A stretch of DNA of 64,000 nucleotides from Cycas panzhihuaensis. Taxonomy: Eukaryota; Cycadophyta. The stretch lies in assembly GCA_023213395.1 (NCBI GenBank), contig CM041465.1, forward strand, positions 9,548,001 to 9,612,000, given 5' to 3'. This document shows positions 1-10,949 of the stretch, piece by piece. The position numbers and the translations under genes were made by a program. Within the stretch, counting starts at the first letter, position 1, and each line of letters starts with the position of its first letter. The notes under the pieces are model-generated. The model was not told where the DNA came from, made no database searches, and was given only the letters and a program-made list of their open reading frames with translations.

Positions 1-1066
1 TCCCACCTCACTGTCCTATAAGACTCTTCTACATAGTCTGGTAGGGTGAGGAGGTCTAGTGACATAGCCTCCATCGAGCGTCAGACATGGGCCCTATCCT
101 CTGTCCCTCTCAGCCGAGTCTGCCACCTGTGGACCATCGGGGCCCGCTCTGTGATGGGGTGTGGTCCCCCCGCTGGTGCCACTGCCGTGAAATGATAAAA
201 AAACCAGCACTGTAGCAGTGTGCTATATGACAACCCACCTCTGCCAGTCATCCTGATAGTGTCTAGCTGGGCGACGAGGTTCACCGCTATCAGGGTCACC
301 CAGTCCATCCTCTCGCTGGCTTTGCAGCGGTGAACTGCACCTAACCATCCGCCTGGTATCTCCCTATAGTTCTGCTTCTGGGAAATCCAGAATAGAACGC
401 ATAGTATATCCAACTTCCTCACCCGAGGAATCCCTGACATCGAGACAGCGGAGGGGCTCCTCCGCTCCCATTTGTCAACTCCTGTGAAGAACAAGGATGC
501 CTCCCTCTGTGCTACCTCGATGCTAGGCAGCGTCCCCAGTCTCACCGGCCTCCGTCACGGAACTCCGATTCATCAGATATCTCTTGGCGTGACCATCACA
601 TCACCTACCTGTGGTAGGTGGAACACATGTCTCCTCCTGTCCCAATGGGATACTATGTCGACCAATAACCTCTGATCTGATGCATACTGAGGTGTATTGA
701 GGGCCTTATATAGGCCACACCTCTGTAGGATCTCCCTGTCCTCCCATGACATCATCTCTATGTAGCTCAACATGGCCATACCCACGTTCTCATTGTTATC
801 TACCGCGATGACAGCTCGTTCACACCAAAAAATAATCTGAGTTAGCTTCACGTCAGCCACTATCACCCCTCACTCTCTCGAAACTCTCTCTGCTTGAGAT
901 TTGGGGCTCTTTTGGCCCTTGTATCTATTTTTCTCCTTTTCTGCTTTCGTACCGCGCTAAACTTAGCAGTACCGCTAAGTTTGGCACGGGTCCCACGACG
1001 ATTGGGTCCTGCGATAATGATCATGGCACCGTGATCATTACCGCCGTATGAACGGTGATCCCCCAA
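1..1066 (-). pseudogene. Antisense plant-mobile-domain-like ORF, broken
   Basis: Read on the minus strand from 1066 to the left edge, this region is a chain of open segments in shifting frames. One segment (863-1066) is basic and unrecognised. The next (573-866) has no ATG, begins GTG just after a stop, and ends in HVFHLPQVGDVMVTPRDI, which resembles the conserved F-H-L-P-x-G-E-M-x-x-T-x-x-D core of the plant mobile domain. The third (81-545) contains TLLQCWFFYHF, like the L-L-Q-x-W-x-x-x-H-F segment near the end of that domain. A further open stretch at 1-80 includes LDLLTLPDYVEESY and leaves the window. Frame breaks near 570 and 81 make it a pseudogene here. Antisense ORFs with this domain occur in some plant Tat-group elements, where their role is unknown. 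The assignment is by eye; a chance antisense ORF is the alternative. Confidence 0.5.
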
Positions 1067-2003
1067 AAGGGGGGATTTCTGCCTCGAAAAATAAAAAAAT
1101 TCTTCTGGTGGACCCCGTGGGGCCCACCGGGACCAGGGCTCCCTAATGCCTAGGTCCCCGCCTCTTTCTGGGTCTGATTCAGACTCCGAGAGGCCTCTAA
1201 TTGCCCATAAGGGGCACTAAAACCCACATGAAACTACGAAAAAGTAATGAATTTTGAACTTTGAAATGGGTTGGGTTTAGTGATATCCACTCACTGGATC
1301 CGGTCTCGCTATCGCCATGTCATCCTATCGGTTGCGCTGGCTCTCTCCATTCTCCGATCCAACAATTTGATCTCTCTCTGCGTGCCTCCAAAGTTGGGTG
1401 GCGCTCCGCTGCGTAAGGGAATGGCTCTAGTTTCGTATGAGAGCCAGTGAAAATGAATCCATTTTCTAGTTTGATTTCCTTATATAGGCGGGGGCCCCAA
1501 CAGGCACTTCCTCTGTTTTTGGCCACGCGACAGCCGTTGGGACCGTCCCATCCCCCTGTTTGCCTTTGCCTTCTAGCCCTGTCGCCCATTGTGCTCTATC
1601 AATGCCCTTTCTGCCCTCCCTTGCAAGGGCATTTATGGTGCCTCATTATCGCACTTTTATCAGGGCCCTTCTGCATCGTTTTGTATGCTACTCCCATGCA
1701 TGCCTGAGTTTATACTCGTTTGGCTCATTTCATCGCATTGGACTTGTTTCCGCGGCCCTTTCTCGCTCTTGGGGTCCCCAAAGGGAATGCTCCCCCACCT
1801 GGGGGCATGTTTTACTTTTCAAAGCGACCTTTTGGCACCCCAAGAGGCTTTTTCTTCTGACCACTCCTTACCGGTGATCGGATTACTTGCTCTTGCCCTG
1901 GGTAACCTCATTGCTAGGTCCTCCTACCCTTCACAGCCACTTTTCGCTTACCTTTCGAGTGTTACTTTCATTATCTATTGACTACTACGATTTTGTGTCA
2001 CCT
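1067..2003. other. Spacer between antisense ORF and RNase H
   Basis: This is a GC-rich stretch with several open frames on both strands (for example 1447-1981 on +), none of which shows a recognisable domain. Because the antisense ORF reads left and the RNase H reads right from here, the spacer would have to hold promoters for both if either is expressed from its own start. I see no clear TATA element that would prove this. The + frame is open upstream of the RNase H from 1887, so an N-terminal extension of the RNase H is possible but unrecognised. Confidence 0.4.
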
Positions 2004-2426
2004 ATGTCCATCTACATCTTTACCGACGGTGGAAGCCGCGGTAATCCTGGACCTTCTGCCGCTGCATGGATCCTCCGTAACCCCTCTGGACACGATCTCC
2101 TCTGCTTTGGGATATTCCTCCTAGAGGCTACTAATAATGAAGCCAAATATACAGCTGTTATTGAAGCCCTTACTGATGCCCTCCATTTCCATTGCAGATC
2201 CATCATTTTGCTTTGTGACTCTCAAGTTGTGGTGTCTCATCTCACCCAGGTTTACCAGGTGCGATGCCCTCACTTGAGAACTCTTGCTTCTGCTGCCAGA
2301 TCCCTCCTAGCCCATTTCTCTTCCGTCGATATCTAGCATATCCCTCGGGCCCTCAACGCTGAGGCAGATAGTCTCGTTCACCTCATATTTGAGTGTCGCC
2401 TTCCTCTCCTTGCTGACTGTCCCTGA
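2004..2426 (+). pseudogene. RNase H domain (gypsy-associated, bacterial/archaeal type), one in-frame stop
   Basis: RNase H type 1 removes the RNA strand of RNA:DNA hybrids during reverse transcription. The translated frame opens with MSIYIFTDGGSRGNPG, the first catalytic Asp strand, and keeps all four expected acidic positions: Asp in FTDGGS, Glu in NNEAKY, Asp in LLCDSQ and Asp in NAEADSL. At about 140 codons the length fits a stand-alone RNase H. A TAG at 2334-2336 sits between VDI and HIPRALNAEAD, cutting off the last catalytic Asp; it can arise from CAG or TGG by one transition. The frame ends with TGA at 2424. I chose the ATG at 2004 because the domain begins at once. The sequence is of the TDGGSRGNPG type found in the second RNase H of Tat-group gypsy elements and some plant LINEs. 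Its place just before the polypurine tract and LTR supports the retrotransposon origin. Confidence 0.85.
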
Positions 2427-2838
2427 GGTTTGTCTGGCCCTCCTATTTCCTAAGTCCTAGGTCGTCTTATACTTTGCTTTGTGATCCATTTACACCTCCG
2501 AAACCTGGCTACTAATGAGGTAAAACTATGGTGCCTACCCTTTGCTTACTCTTTACTTGATTATGCATGCTCTTCCGCATCTTTTGTGGTGGGGGCAGCC
2601 CCCTCACCTTTCTCAGTTTTCTAGTCGGTTCCCAGGTGGCTCATAGGTAGCCCCTATGTTGTCTCCACCGCCACTTTCGTATCCATGCATTCCACCACGA
2701 CACTCGCTGGCACCCTTGCCTACTATTATGATCTTGATTGATATATCTATATACACATGTGCTACTGACAGTTATGTTGCCAGCATTCGCCATCGCACTA
2801 GGCTTCTAAGCGGCGAGGCTCTGCTGCCAAGGGGGCAG
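2427..2838 (+). other. 3' untranslated spacer and polypurine tract
   Basis: This is non-coding sequence between the RNase H and the LTR. It ends in the purine run AAGGGGGCAG (2829-2838), placed exactly where plus-strand DNA synthesis is primed in LTR retrotransposons. No other structure was recognised. Confidence 0.6.
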
Positions 2839-5542
2839 TGTTTCCTGGCTTCCGGGAATGGATATGGAATCACCGACTCAGGTAAGTGTAGGTATGTTTC
2901 TCGCCTTATCATCGCTTTCATTTGATGAGTGTTTGCTTGCATGTCTACATGTGTATGGCTTTGTAAGTGACTTTGTCTTCGTCTACACCTACTTTAGCCT
3001 ATGACGACTATAGCAGGGGCACACTCCCAGTGAGTGTGGCACCCTGATGGCCACTCCACTTCCCGCATCTACCCTCCTCGCTCTAAGATCCACTCGGTTT
3101 GCACCACCTCCACCCGTGTGATGACTTGTCATCATTTGGTTGACTTACCACACCGTTTGAGCCTTATTTTTGCTCCTTTGGACCCGTTTGTTGGCTTGTG
3201 TACCCCCGGGTGGGTGTCTTAGCCCCCCATTGGCTCTTTTTATCATTTGCCCCGACTTAGGTGGTGGCCAACTTGCTTTTGCCTCTGGGTTGATACTACC
3301 GAAATTTTCGGATCGCTGTAATATTCGTACCACGATTTTCATGACGGTATGACTATTCCTACTTATTTTTTAAAAATCTGCTGTGGCAATTTCGCATTTA
3401 TTACAAAACTGCCACATGTCTCGTGACTTAACTCGTTCTCAGCCGTGCCCTAATCACTCGCTTTAGGGTTTGGGTTGGGTACTTAAGTCACTTTTGACTC
3501 ATTTTTGAGACCTTTTGGCTCACTTTTTGGATTGCTCCTCAAGGAAACCACGCTGTGCTCTACTCTTCTCTACTGCCCTACTGCTACCACATGACCTGCG
3601 TCTCTCCTCCAGTGTCCAACTCTCCTTCGGTGTGGCTAGGACATCTTCCCAGCCCCTCACACACCTTGGAGAGGGCCCCTTGGAGAGATTTTAGTAGATT
3701 CTTGCCCCAGGCAATCTTCAAGCGTTCGAAGTGCAGGTGTTCTCCTTCCAACTTCATTAGCAGGGTCCCAAACCTACTGCATCATGGTTCTGGGTTGATC
3801 TCTCAGCCTCTCCTTGCCAGCCCTCAGCTGAGGCAAGCATCTTTCCTCTTCCACTCAGGTATTTATTGATTTGAGTTGTTTCTCTTGTGTTATTGATGCC
3901 CTACCTTGTTTGTTTCTTGCTTGTCTTTGTGAGGGTTATTTTCCTCTTTACATTGGGCTGTTCTACCTCTATTATAGTGCCTCTTACCTGTGTTTATTAC
4001 TCAAGGTAGCGGTATTGAGGGTTGGCATAGGGTTTAGGAAGGAGCTGGGTGGATTCCGCACCACCTTCCACGCTCCTCAAGTGGCTTTAAGCCCCCCAAA
4101 TCCTCCCTCTTACCTCGTGATGTCCTTGGTACTCAAACGGGGGTTTGTTGGCCCTCTCGTAGCTGCTAAAATTAGTGCTGTCACACGTTGCAGCACTGGT
4201 TTAAGGGCTTAGGCTTAGATCTAGGCAACTTACATAAGTCCCGACCACTTGTCCCTGTCTAACTCTTTTCCTGGCAGCCCGATTTGCTTTTCGTAGTACC
4301 CCAGTCTGCCGTAGGCCTTCTTTGGCTCCTTGCAACTCCCTTGCTACTATTTTCAGCCATCTTTCTTAGCCTTGCCCTCGCTGCCTTGTGGCTTTTGGGG
4401 GAGGTTAGGGTTTTCTTTGCGGGAGGTGGGCCACTCCAAGGCTTACTGGTTACTTTCCTTTCGCTTTGGTTGCCTTCTTTTACATATTATCATCGTTGTG
4501 TTGATGCTAACATATATGTGTTTAAGTTTATATTTGTGTCACATAGACATGTATTGTTAGGATCTCGTCATTGCATGTTAGTAACCTTTCTCCAGAAAGG
4601 GGGAGGTTGCCGTTGCTTGCAGGTGCTTGGAGAGTGCAAAAGGTATTTTCCGCTCGTTCCGTTGCCGGTAAGTGCTCTTACGCATGTTATACTTTCATAC
4701 TTCCTTAGTCGCTAGTATTTGGTTCTTTTCTTCCTTGGTATTGTACTTTAGTATTTTTTCTGGGAAGGTAAAGGGAGCCCCTCTTTTCAATCCGCCGCGA
4801 CGCGTCGCATCCGACGCACCTCGTGGAGTAGTTTGGTGTCCCTCGGGAAGGCCTTTGTCACGCACGCCTCCGGTCTAGGTGCACGCCTCACTCCACCCTG
4901 CTACTCTTTCCTTTTGAATTCCTTTTTAGTAATTAACTCATTGGAGATCAAAAGGGAAACTTAACTTTGCTTTCAGTTTACGCTTTATTTGTTTTATTGC
5001 ATGCATCTCTGCTACCCATAGGAAAAGGTCATAGGAACCGCTCATTTTCACCTTTCCTCTCTTTCCTAGCTGTGCAAGCTTCTTGCCCTCTGTATTACTC
5101 GTATGCCCGGTTAGTTTGCTTAGGCATACTTTGATCCATCTTCTCGGATCATCCCTCTTGCTTTCATTTGGTTCCCCACTTCGCCGGATAACCAAAGTGA
5201 CCCCGTCTATAGGCCAGCCGCTTGCGTATCATTCTTCGTTTCCCGTTGTTTTAGGGAAACCCTTGAAGACTCTTCCCCTTTCCCTTCCGACCACCCAAGG
5301 GTGGGAGGATCTGTCCCTTAGGTCAACCCAGGCTAACCCTATGCCTCTTCACCCTTTGTTCGAAGTGGTGGAGGATCACCCTTTGGTAGCCACATTCCAT
5401 TGCAGGTCCCGAACTCGTGCTCTGGTGCACGGGGCACCCTGCATGGTAATTACCCTACTTATAGGTCTCCTTCTCAATCACATTATCATCCGCTCTTACC
5501 ATACCTATTTAGTTAGGTAGCTATCCCATAGACGAGCGTCCA
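2839..5542 (+). repeat. 3' LTR of the left-edge gypsy element (about 2.7 kb)
   Basis: It begins TGTTTCCTGG directly after the polypurine tract and ends near TCCA at 5542. Blocks along its whole length align with 55106-57726: the start (GGAATGGAT, then GACTCAGGTAAG), the middle, and the end (GTAGGTCCCGAA, then CACCCTGCATGG). The two copies are clearly diverged. Open frames inside it (for example 4284-4715) have no domain and are not shared by the other copy. A splice-donor-like CAGGTAAG sits about 40 bp into the LTR in both copies. The 3' boundary is good to a few bases. Confidence 0.8.
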
Positions 5543-5943
5543 GATTCTGTAATGGTTAATTAAATTTTAATGTAATAATCAATATATAAAAAAAGGGGGT
5601 AAAAGAAAATGATATTAATACATTGGTGTAATGAGGGAGGAGGGTTTAGTTAATATTATAAATGTGGTGGGGGGGGAGATATAATAAATGTATTACATTA
5701 CCGTAATAAGGAGTTATTATTTTTAATTAAATATTTCTAAAGTTTATAAGGTTTAATTGAATAAACATAACCTAAAGTTAAGTGAGGAGTCTTTTTAATC
5801 AAGATTATTTAATTAAATTTTATAGCATAGTTTATTAATGTGTTAAAAAAGGGAAGTGTTAATGTTAAATTATTAAAATGTATTAAAGTGAATCTAGATT
5901 AATTTATTAAAGTGATAAGGGGGTGGAAAAGGGTTTATAATTC

Positions 5944-6020
<77 letters not shown>

Positions 6021-6856
6021 ATATATATATATATATATATAACTATATAAAAGAAAAATATGTAACATGACTCGAACGTAACAGGGTTATTTGATTTATT
6101 AAAGAAAGTCAAATTACAAAGTAATTTGGGGTCTGAGGGGGGTAATGAAGGAAACCCTACCTACCTGTTTCCTTTTTCATGGTGGCACTCTATTTGTAGG
6201 TCTTCGATGGAGGCGATGACGGAGATGGCGATCCAGAGGCGATGATGGAGATGATGATCCAAATGGCGTTTGTAGGTCTTCGAGACAAGCTATCACAGCA
6301 CAGAGGCATTAACCATCTTTTCTTATTCTTCCTTCATTATTTGGCTCAGCGAGAGCAGGAGTCTGGCTGGGGTTTCTCAACGAGAGTGGCATCTTTCTCT
6401 AGCTAAGGCTTCTTCATCTATAATATCATGCAATAGTGAGCGGCTACGATGCGTTGCATCATTGCATGATCCAATTCGTGATTATCCCACAATCTCTGCA
6501 ATGTTATGACAAGAATGATCCACAAGCATGTAGATTTAGAATTATTTCACTTCCCCCTATTTGCTAAACATTTCAATCTCTGGTGCAGAGATATTGCCCT
6601 CGTAATGAATCTATTTTCTAATGATTTGTGCTTCTTCTTGCTGCCAAGTCGTTGTTGCCTCCTTCCTTGTCATGACTTAATAGGTATCATCTGCTCCAGT
6701 GGAAATGATGATGCCCATTAAGTATAATACCTTCCTAGTATAATTTGTTATTTCTATGATGTGATGGGATTTACGATTCCCTTCCAATTAACATCACATC
6801 ACTTCAATCCCATGTTCTTTAATAGCCTTACATAATCTTATGGGACCAAACACTCC
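5543..6856. other. AT-rich intergenic sequence
   Basis: AT content rises sharply just after the gypsy LTR. The stretch holds a long AT microsatellite and otherwise only short open frames. A purine-rich GATGATGGAGATG repeat patch lies near 6210-6260. I recognise no gene or mobile-element domain. Part of it may be the decayed body of the element whose LTR lies at 7309-7737. Confidence 0.4.
5946..6040. repeat. (AT)n microsatellite
   Basis: This is an almost pure AT dinucleotide run of about 95 bp, broken by a single C at 6019. The open frames called here are products of the repeat, not genes. Confidence 0.98.
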
Positions 6857-7303
6857 ATGGAGTTTAATGTCCTCTTTGACAAATCTGGTGATTATTGTAA
6901 TATCTTTCTATCTATATTTCTTATCGTCAAGCACAATTCTTCTTCCCTTGTGGGTGAATCCATGGGCCTTCATGTGCACCTCTTAATATCAACACTTTAT
7001 TCACCTACTGTTGTCGTAGATTCCCTCAACTTCTATATGGATATTGTGGATGAGTCAGATTTAACAACAGATCAATTGCTGATTTTTCCTTGCTCTGGAC
7101 TTGAGCAAGGTGACTCTCCTCAAGTGGAAGTGGTTGCTTCAGCTTCAAATGTGTTATTTTTTGAATCAAATGGTATTGGCCATCAAATGTTTGGGCAACA
7201 ACAGGTGTCCTCGCTAGCTACAATCTTGTTTGTACTGCGAAAAAAAAGACTGAAAATATCTCCTCTGTCACTAATCATTATACCAGAGCCACTTTTGCTC
7301 TGA
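6857..7303 (+). CDS. Unrecognised 148-codon open frame next to a copia PBS
   Basis: This is the longest open frame in the AT-rich stretch between 5.6 and 8.7 kb, with normal-looking composition and an ATG start. I recognise no domain, signal peptide or membrane segment. Its end overlaps the reverse-strand primer-binding site at 7297-7308, so the final residues at least are retroelement leader sequence. If real it would lie antisense inside the remnant element whose 5' LTR is at 7309. It could be a captured gene fragment, an antisense shadow of an old gag region, or chance. The minus strand here gave me no gag motif. Confidence 0.2.
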   Translation: MEFNVLFDKSGDYCNIFLSIFLIVKHNSSSLVGESMGLHVHLLISTLYSPTVVVDSLNFYMDIVDESDLTTDQLLIFPCSGLEQGDSPQVEVVASASNVLFFESNGIGHQMFGQQQVSSLATILFVLRKKRLKISPLSLIIIPEPLLL

Positions 7304-7737
7304 TACCATGTGAGAAAAGAGGCACATGTACAACGTTAATAGGATCTACATATGCAAGAAATAACAAGAAATAACACTACACAGGTACACATTAATTGAC
7401 AGGTGGAAAACCCCTTCTAGGGAAGAAAAACCACCTACTAAAATTAATTTATTAATAAAGAATAAATACCATGCTACAAAACCACCATTAACCAAAAACA
7501 ACCTTTAAACAAGCATTTGGATAGCCGTCCTAGATTCTTTGAACCATCTCCATGAATCTAGGAGATGAATAAATACTAAGGAGGTTCGTTGGAATGCAGT
7601 TCCGCATTTCAATGACCTTCCACAAATTAATAAAATAAACCTAAGTTTAAACATTATAATCACTTAAACTACATATTAAACATGTGACTAAATAATGACA
7701 TAAAAGAAACATAGAGTTTACATTATGTCATCTAACA
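7297..7737 (-). mobile_element. Remnant LTR (5' LTR plus PBS) of a minus-strand element (C)
   Basis: Read on the minus strand, a TG...CA segment of 429 bp (7309-7737) begins TGTTAGATGACA and ends CTCACA. It is followed directly by TGGTATCAGAGC (7308-7297), a perfect plant initiator-Met primer-binding site. That makes it the 5' LTR of an element whose body would lie to the left, but I recognise no gag or pol domain there and no second LTR in the window. The body is truncated or decayed beyond recognition by eye. The outer boundary (TCTAACA at 7731-7737) rests only on the terminal dinucleotide. Confidence 0.6.
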
Positions 7738-8008
7738 ATTATGACTATGAAAAATATAACTATTGAAGAGTATAAACTATGATAATCACTATAGTCAATT
7801 CCAAGACAAGTATAAACCATCATAAAATGATTCTTCTACCAAATAACTTTATAAACCCATTAATAAATCAAATAATCTACTTCTAAATAATCAAAAGTGA
7901 AAACTCAAATGCATGTATAAATATAACAATTAGGGATAAAAAAGGGGGAATACCATGTAAGGTTTATAGTCATTTCTATATCATATAGAAATCATAGAGA
8001 ACTAATGA

Positions 8009-8082
<74 letters not shown>

Positions 8083-8744
8083 GTATGTATGTATGTATGT
8101 AAATAGTGTACACTACACATGAAACATAATGTATATCATGTATCCCTCCTAAGGGAAATTATTTATCCAAATTACATCTCCAACCCCCTTTCTATAAGAG
8201 AGGAGATAACCATATTTAGGGATATCTAGAACTCCCCTAGATAGATACTTAATCAATTTCCATCTTTAAGTTCCATTATCAAACCTAGTACTTGCCCAAA
8301 TAGTAAGTCTAATATGCTCTATCTTCACATTTCACTCACATTCATAACATCTTTATTTTGCCCTAGGAATTATTTTCTCAGAACATACTCTTATTTATAG
8401 TCAAAAGGTTCTATTTGTCCCCTGCATCTCAGTTTTATTACCTGTTTAGTCACCATAGGTCAACTTTTAAGTAAGACCCTCCAAACTATCATAAGCTTCT
8501 CTTACAAAATGTGAGATCATCACTAAAGAGGCAAAACTATAACAACCTCTCCTTTGATAATCAATTATTAAAGAGGTTAAACTATGATAGATCCTCTAAC
8601 AATTAATTGTTAATGAGATTAAACTATAATAGGCCCTCCAAGTGTTAAACTATAATAAGTCCTCCAAACATCAACCATTAATGAGGTAAAACTATAATGG
8701 TTATGTCCTTATATATAAACCCTTTTTCATATATTAAAAAAAAA
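7738..8744. other. AT-rich spacer with microsatellite and degenerate short repeats
   Basis: No coding sequence was recognised. Near 8520-8700 the phrase TTAAACTATAATAG or close variants recur at least five times at irregular spacing, usually next to GAGG or CCTCC. A similar cluster occurs at 44640-44890. The A-rich run just before 8745 is the left flank of element A. Confidence 0.4.
8011..8101. repeat. (AC)n(GTAT)n compound microsatellite
   Basis: A pure AC run (8011-8076) passes into a short ATAT and then a GTAT tetranucleotide run ending near 8101. Confidence 0.98.
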
Positions 8745-9020
8745 GGTTAAAAACCATAGACAAATAGATAGTTTATGTACATAACAAGCATGAAATGAAT
8801 AAGCATATAAATTAGAATTAATGGGGAAAATCTTACAGTAAAAACTTACCACAAAATTATTGATTACATTGATACAGAAGTGTAATATGCAAAGGACTTT
8901 GAATCCCTTTAAATAGATCTACAAGTGCCTCACATATTACATATATTGGTCCATACAATAATAAATCACCTTACAAATATTCACACAATATATTTTTCAA
9001 ATTAGGATACCACTCTAACA
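8745..9020 (-). repeat. 3' LTR of element A
   Basis: It is 276 bp, ending CTCTAACA on +, immediately followed by the reverse polypurine tract. The first base of the terminal TG has mutated to GG (8745-8746). Confidence 0.8.
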
Positions 9021-9059
9021 TTCCCCCTTAATGTAAATGTGGGATCTCAAAGTCTTCCC

Positions 9060-9297
9060 AAGGGCTGGACTATCCTTTGTCTTTATCCTTGTTGATATAT
9101 CTTCCCTTAAGGATAACTTCACTAAGTCCCAAATTTACATGAATCTTGATGAAGTGATCTTTAGAAAGAGCTTTGGTAAATATGTCTATAAGTTGCTCTT
9201 CACTTAAAATAAATTCAACTTATAACTTCCCTGATCTGATTTGATCATAAATATAATGGTATTGGATCTCAATGTGCTTTATATGTGGATGAAATTC
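9060..9297 (-). pseudogene. Element A RNase H, C-terminal end (separated by element B)
   Basis: The minus-strand frame contains KHIEIQYHYI and DIFTKAL, the copia RNase H C-terminal signature (expected K-H-I-x-x-x-Y-H and D-I-x-T-K-x-L). It joins in sense to the fragment at 16007 once element B and one copy of AATTC are removed. Stops are present. Confidence 0.85.
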
Positions 9298-9539
9298 TAT
9301 TATGAACCTTTTCTGCAACTTGAGGAGATAATCAATTTAAAAGAAATACACAAGTATACTGGAGATAAATAATAGTTAAAGATTAATTGATTGATTGTAA
9401 AAATATGTGATGTCCAACAATACAATTGAGACCATATTTATATATGCATAATAGGCCTCTTAATACTAAAGGTTGTAACCATTTGAAAACACCTCTTTAT
9501 TAAACATTTAATTAATTAATGTTAAGGAAATTCATAACA
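9298..9539 (-). repeat. 3' LTR of element B
   Basis: It is 242 bp, ending CATAACA on +. Its start has drifted from TGTTACAAACC to TATTATGAACC by transitions. Confidence 0.9.
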
Positions 9540-9554
9540 ATTCTTCCCCCTTAA

Positions 9555-10700
9555 TATATTTCACTCACTAAACTTTCATTCTTTAGATCAAGATAAAGTT
9601 TAATAAAATGAAGGGACTCCCAAGAAGCATATTTATAAGCCAACTATTTCCATTTGATAAAGTATTCTCAAATAGTCTTCTACTACAATCATTGTTCTCA
9701 AATATCAATGATAGCTTATGGTAATAGGATTAGTTTGCCTTCATCATCTAAGAGATATAATTCCATCTGTACTTATACATGATTTTCAATTTTCTTTTTG
9801 AGATATAATACATGAAAAACATTATGTAATTTAGAAGTAAGAAGTTCTAAGGTATAGGCCACTTCTCCAATTTTTTGTTTAACCTGATAAGGGCCATAAA
9901 ATTGGGGACTCAATTTCACCTTTTGAGATTTTTTTAATGGTCATAGTCTCACATAGACCCAATATGCAATTTCAAATATTCTTTTAGTATGATGTTTATC
10001 TGCTTACTATTTCATTCAATTTTTAGCTTCTTCTAAATGTCACTTTAATATTTAAATTATGTTCTATGATTCTTGAAGATGGTCATTAACTATCAAAACC
10101 TTATTATCCTTACTTAACCCGTCCTTTAATTAAATTGGTTGATAGCTATATAATGTTTAATATGTAGTCATTTTAATGGATGAATGATAAGAATAGTTAT
10201 ACCATGCTTTAGCCAAATAAAGCCATTTGACCCACGAATTTTGTTTATCTACTACATAATTTCTCACGTAGTTTTCTAAACATTTGTTAATAGCTTTAGT
10301 TTGATCAATTTTTTATGGGTGACAATTAGTACTCATTTCCAATTTTATACCCACTTGCCAAAACATTTCTTGCCAAAAATGGCTTAAGAATTTGGGATCT
10401 CTATTGCTAATAATGGTATGAGGAAATCCATGTAATTTATGGATTTATTTGATAAATACTTCAACTAATTGCGAAGCTTTATAATTAGATTAAGTGTATA
10501 TAAAATGAGCAAATTTTGTTAAATGATCCATAAGCCAATAAATAACATCATTCATTTCTAATTTTGGTAGGCTAGCGACAAAATCCATACTAATACTTTT
10601 CCATTTTTATTATGGAATAGGGAGAGGCTGTAGTAGTCCTGGTATGGAAATATGTTCATATTTATTTGGTTAGCAAACTATACATTTAGTTATAAATTTC
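9555..10700 (-). pseudogene. Element B integrase with C-terminal chromodomain
   Basis: The minus-strand frame gives the integrase core (MDHLTKFAHF, then [17 protein letters not shown] and FWQ), followed by the gypsy integrase C-terminal module GPYQVKQKIGEVAYTLEL and LHNVFHVLYLKK. Near the end EYFIKWK followed by LAYKYASWES matches a chromodomain (Y-L-I-K-W-K ... A-S/T-W-E). In chromoviruses this module is thought to guide integration to particular chromatin. The frame stops just before the polypurine tract. Several TAG and TAA codons interrupt it, most explainable as CAG, CAA or TGG after one transition. There is no sign of deletion; decay is by point mutation. Confidence 0.88.
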
Positions 10701-10949
10701 TTTATTTCCTCTTTTACTCCTTTTTAGAAAAATGACTATTAGGCCCAAAGATATAATTTATAGAAACCTTCATGTCCTACAATAGGTACTATATATGCTT
10801 CATTTATTACCTTAGCACAAAAAGTCAAAATTTCTTCTAAGAATATTCATCCTTTATACCATAAGATATCATTTCATCATTTAAATTTAGATTCTTTTCC
10901 TTGTTGAATTCTTTGAATAAGTTGTTGAAGGTTATGATCTTTTGCATAT

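Larger units (their letters stand above)
1..5542 (+). mobile_element. 3' part of a large Ty3/gypsy (Tat-like) LTR retrotransposon
   Basis: The left edge cuts this element, so gag, protease, reverse transcriptase and integrase are not visible. What remains, in + order, is an antisense PMD-like ORF, a sense RNase H domain, a polypurine tract (AAGGGGGCAG, 2829-2838) and an LTR starting TGTTTCC at 2839. The orientation follows from the polypurine tract lying immediately upstream of the LTR start. The block is clearly more GC-rich than everything to its right. An extra RNase H between integrase and the 3' LTR, plus an antisense ORF, is known from the Tat group of plant gypsy elements; assignment to Tat is inferred from that layout, because the diagnostic RT is off-window. 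A diverged LTR of the same family lies at 55106-57726. Confidence 0.75.

Noticed and set aside
1320-1981. Overlapping ORFs on both strands between the antisense ORF and the RNase H
   Set aside because: No recognisable motif, and stop-poor frames are expected in GC-richer sequence. Described only as a spacer.
4284-4715. 143-codon hydrophobic ORF inside the gypsy LTR
   Set aside because: No domain, and the aligned region of the other LTR copy (55106-57726) does not keep the frame. It is chance in GC-richer DNA.
5894-6112. ORFs made of Ile-Tyr repeats (5894-6112, 14475-14702)
   Set aside because: They are translations of AT microsatellites.
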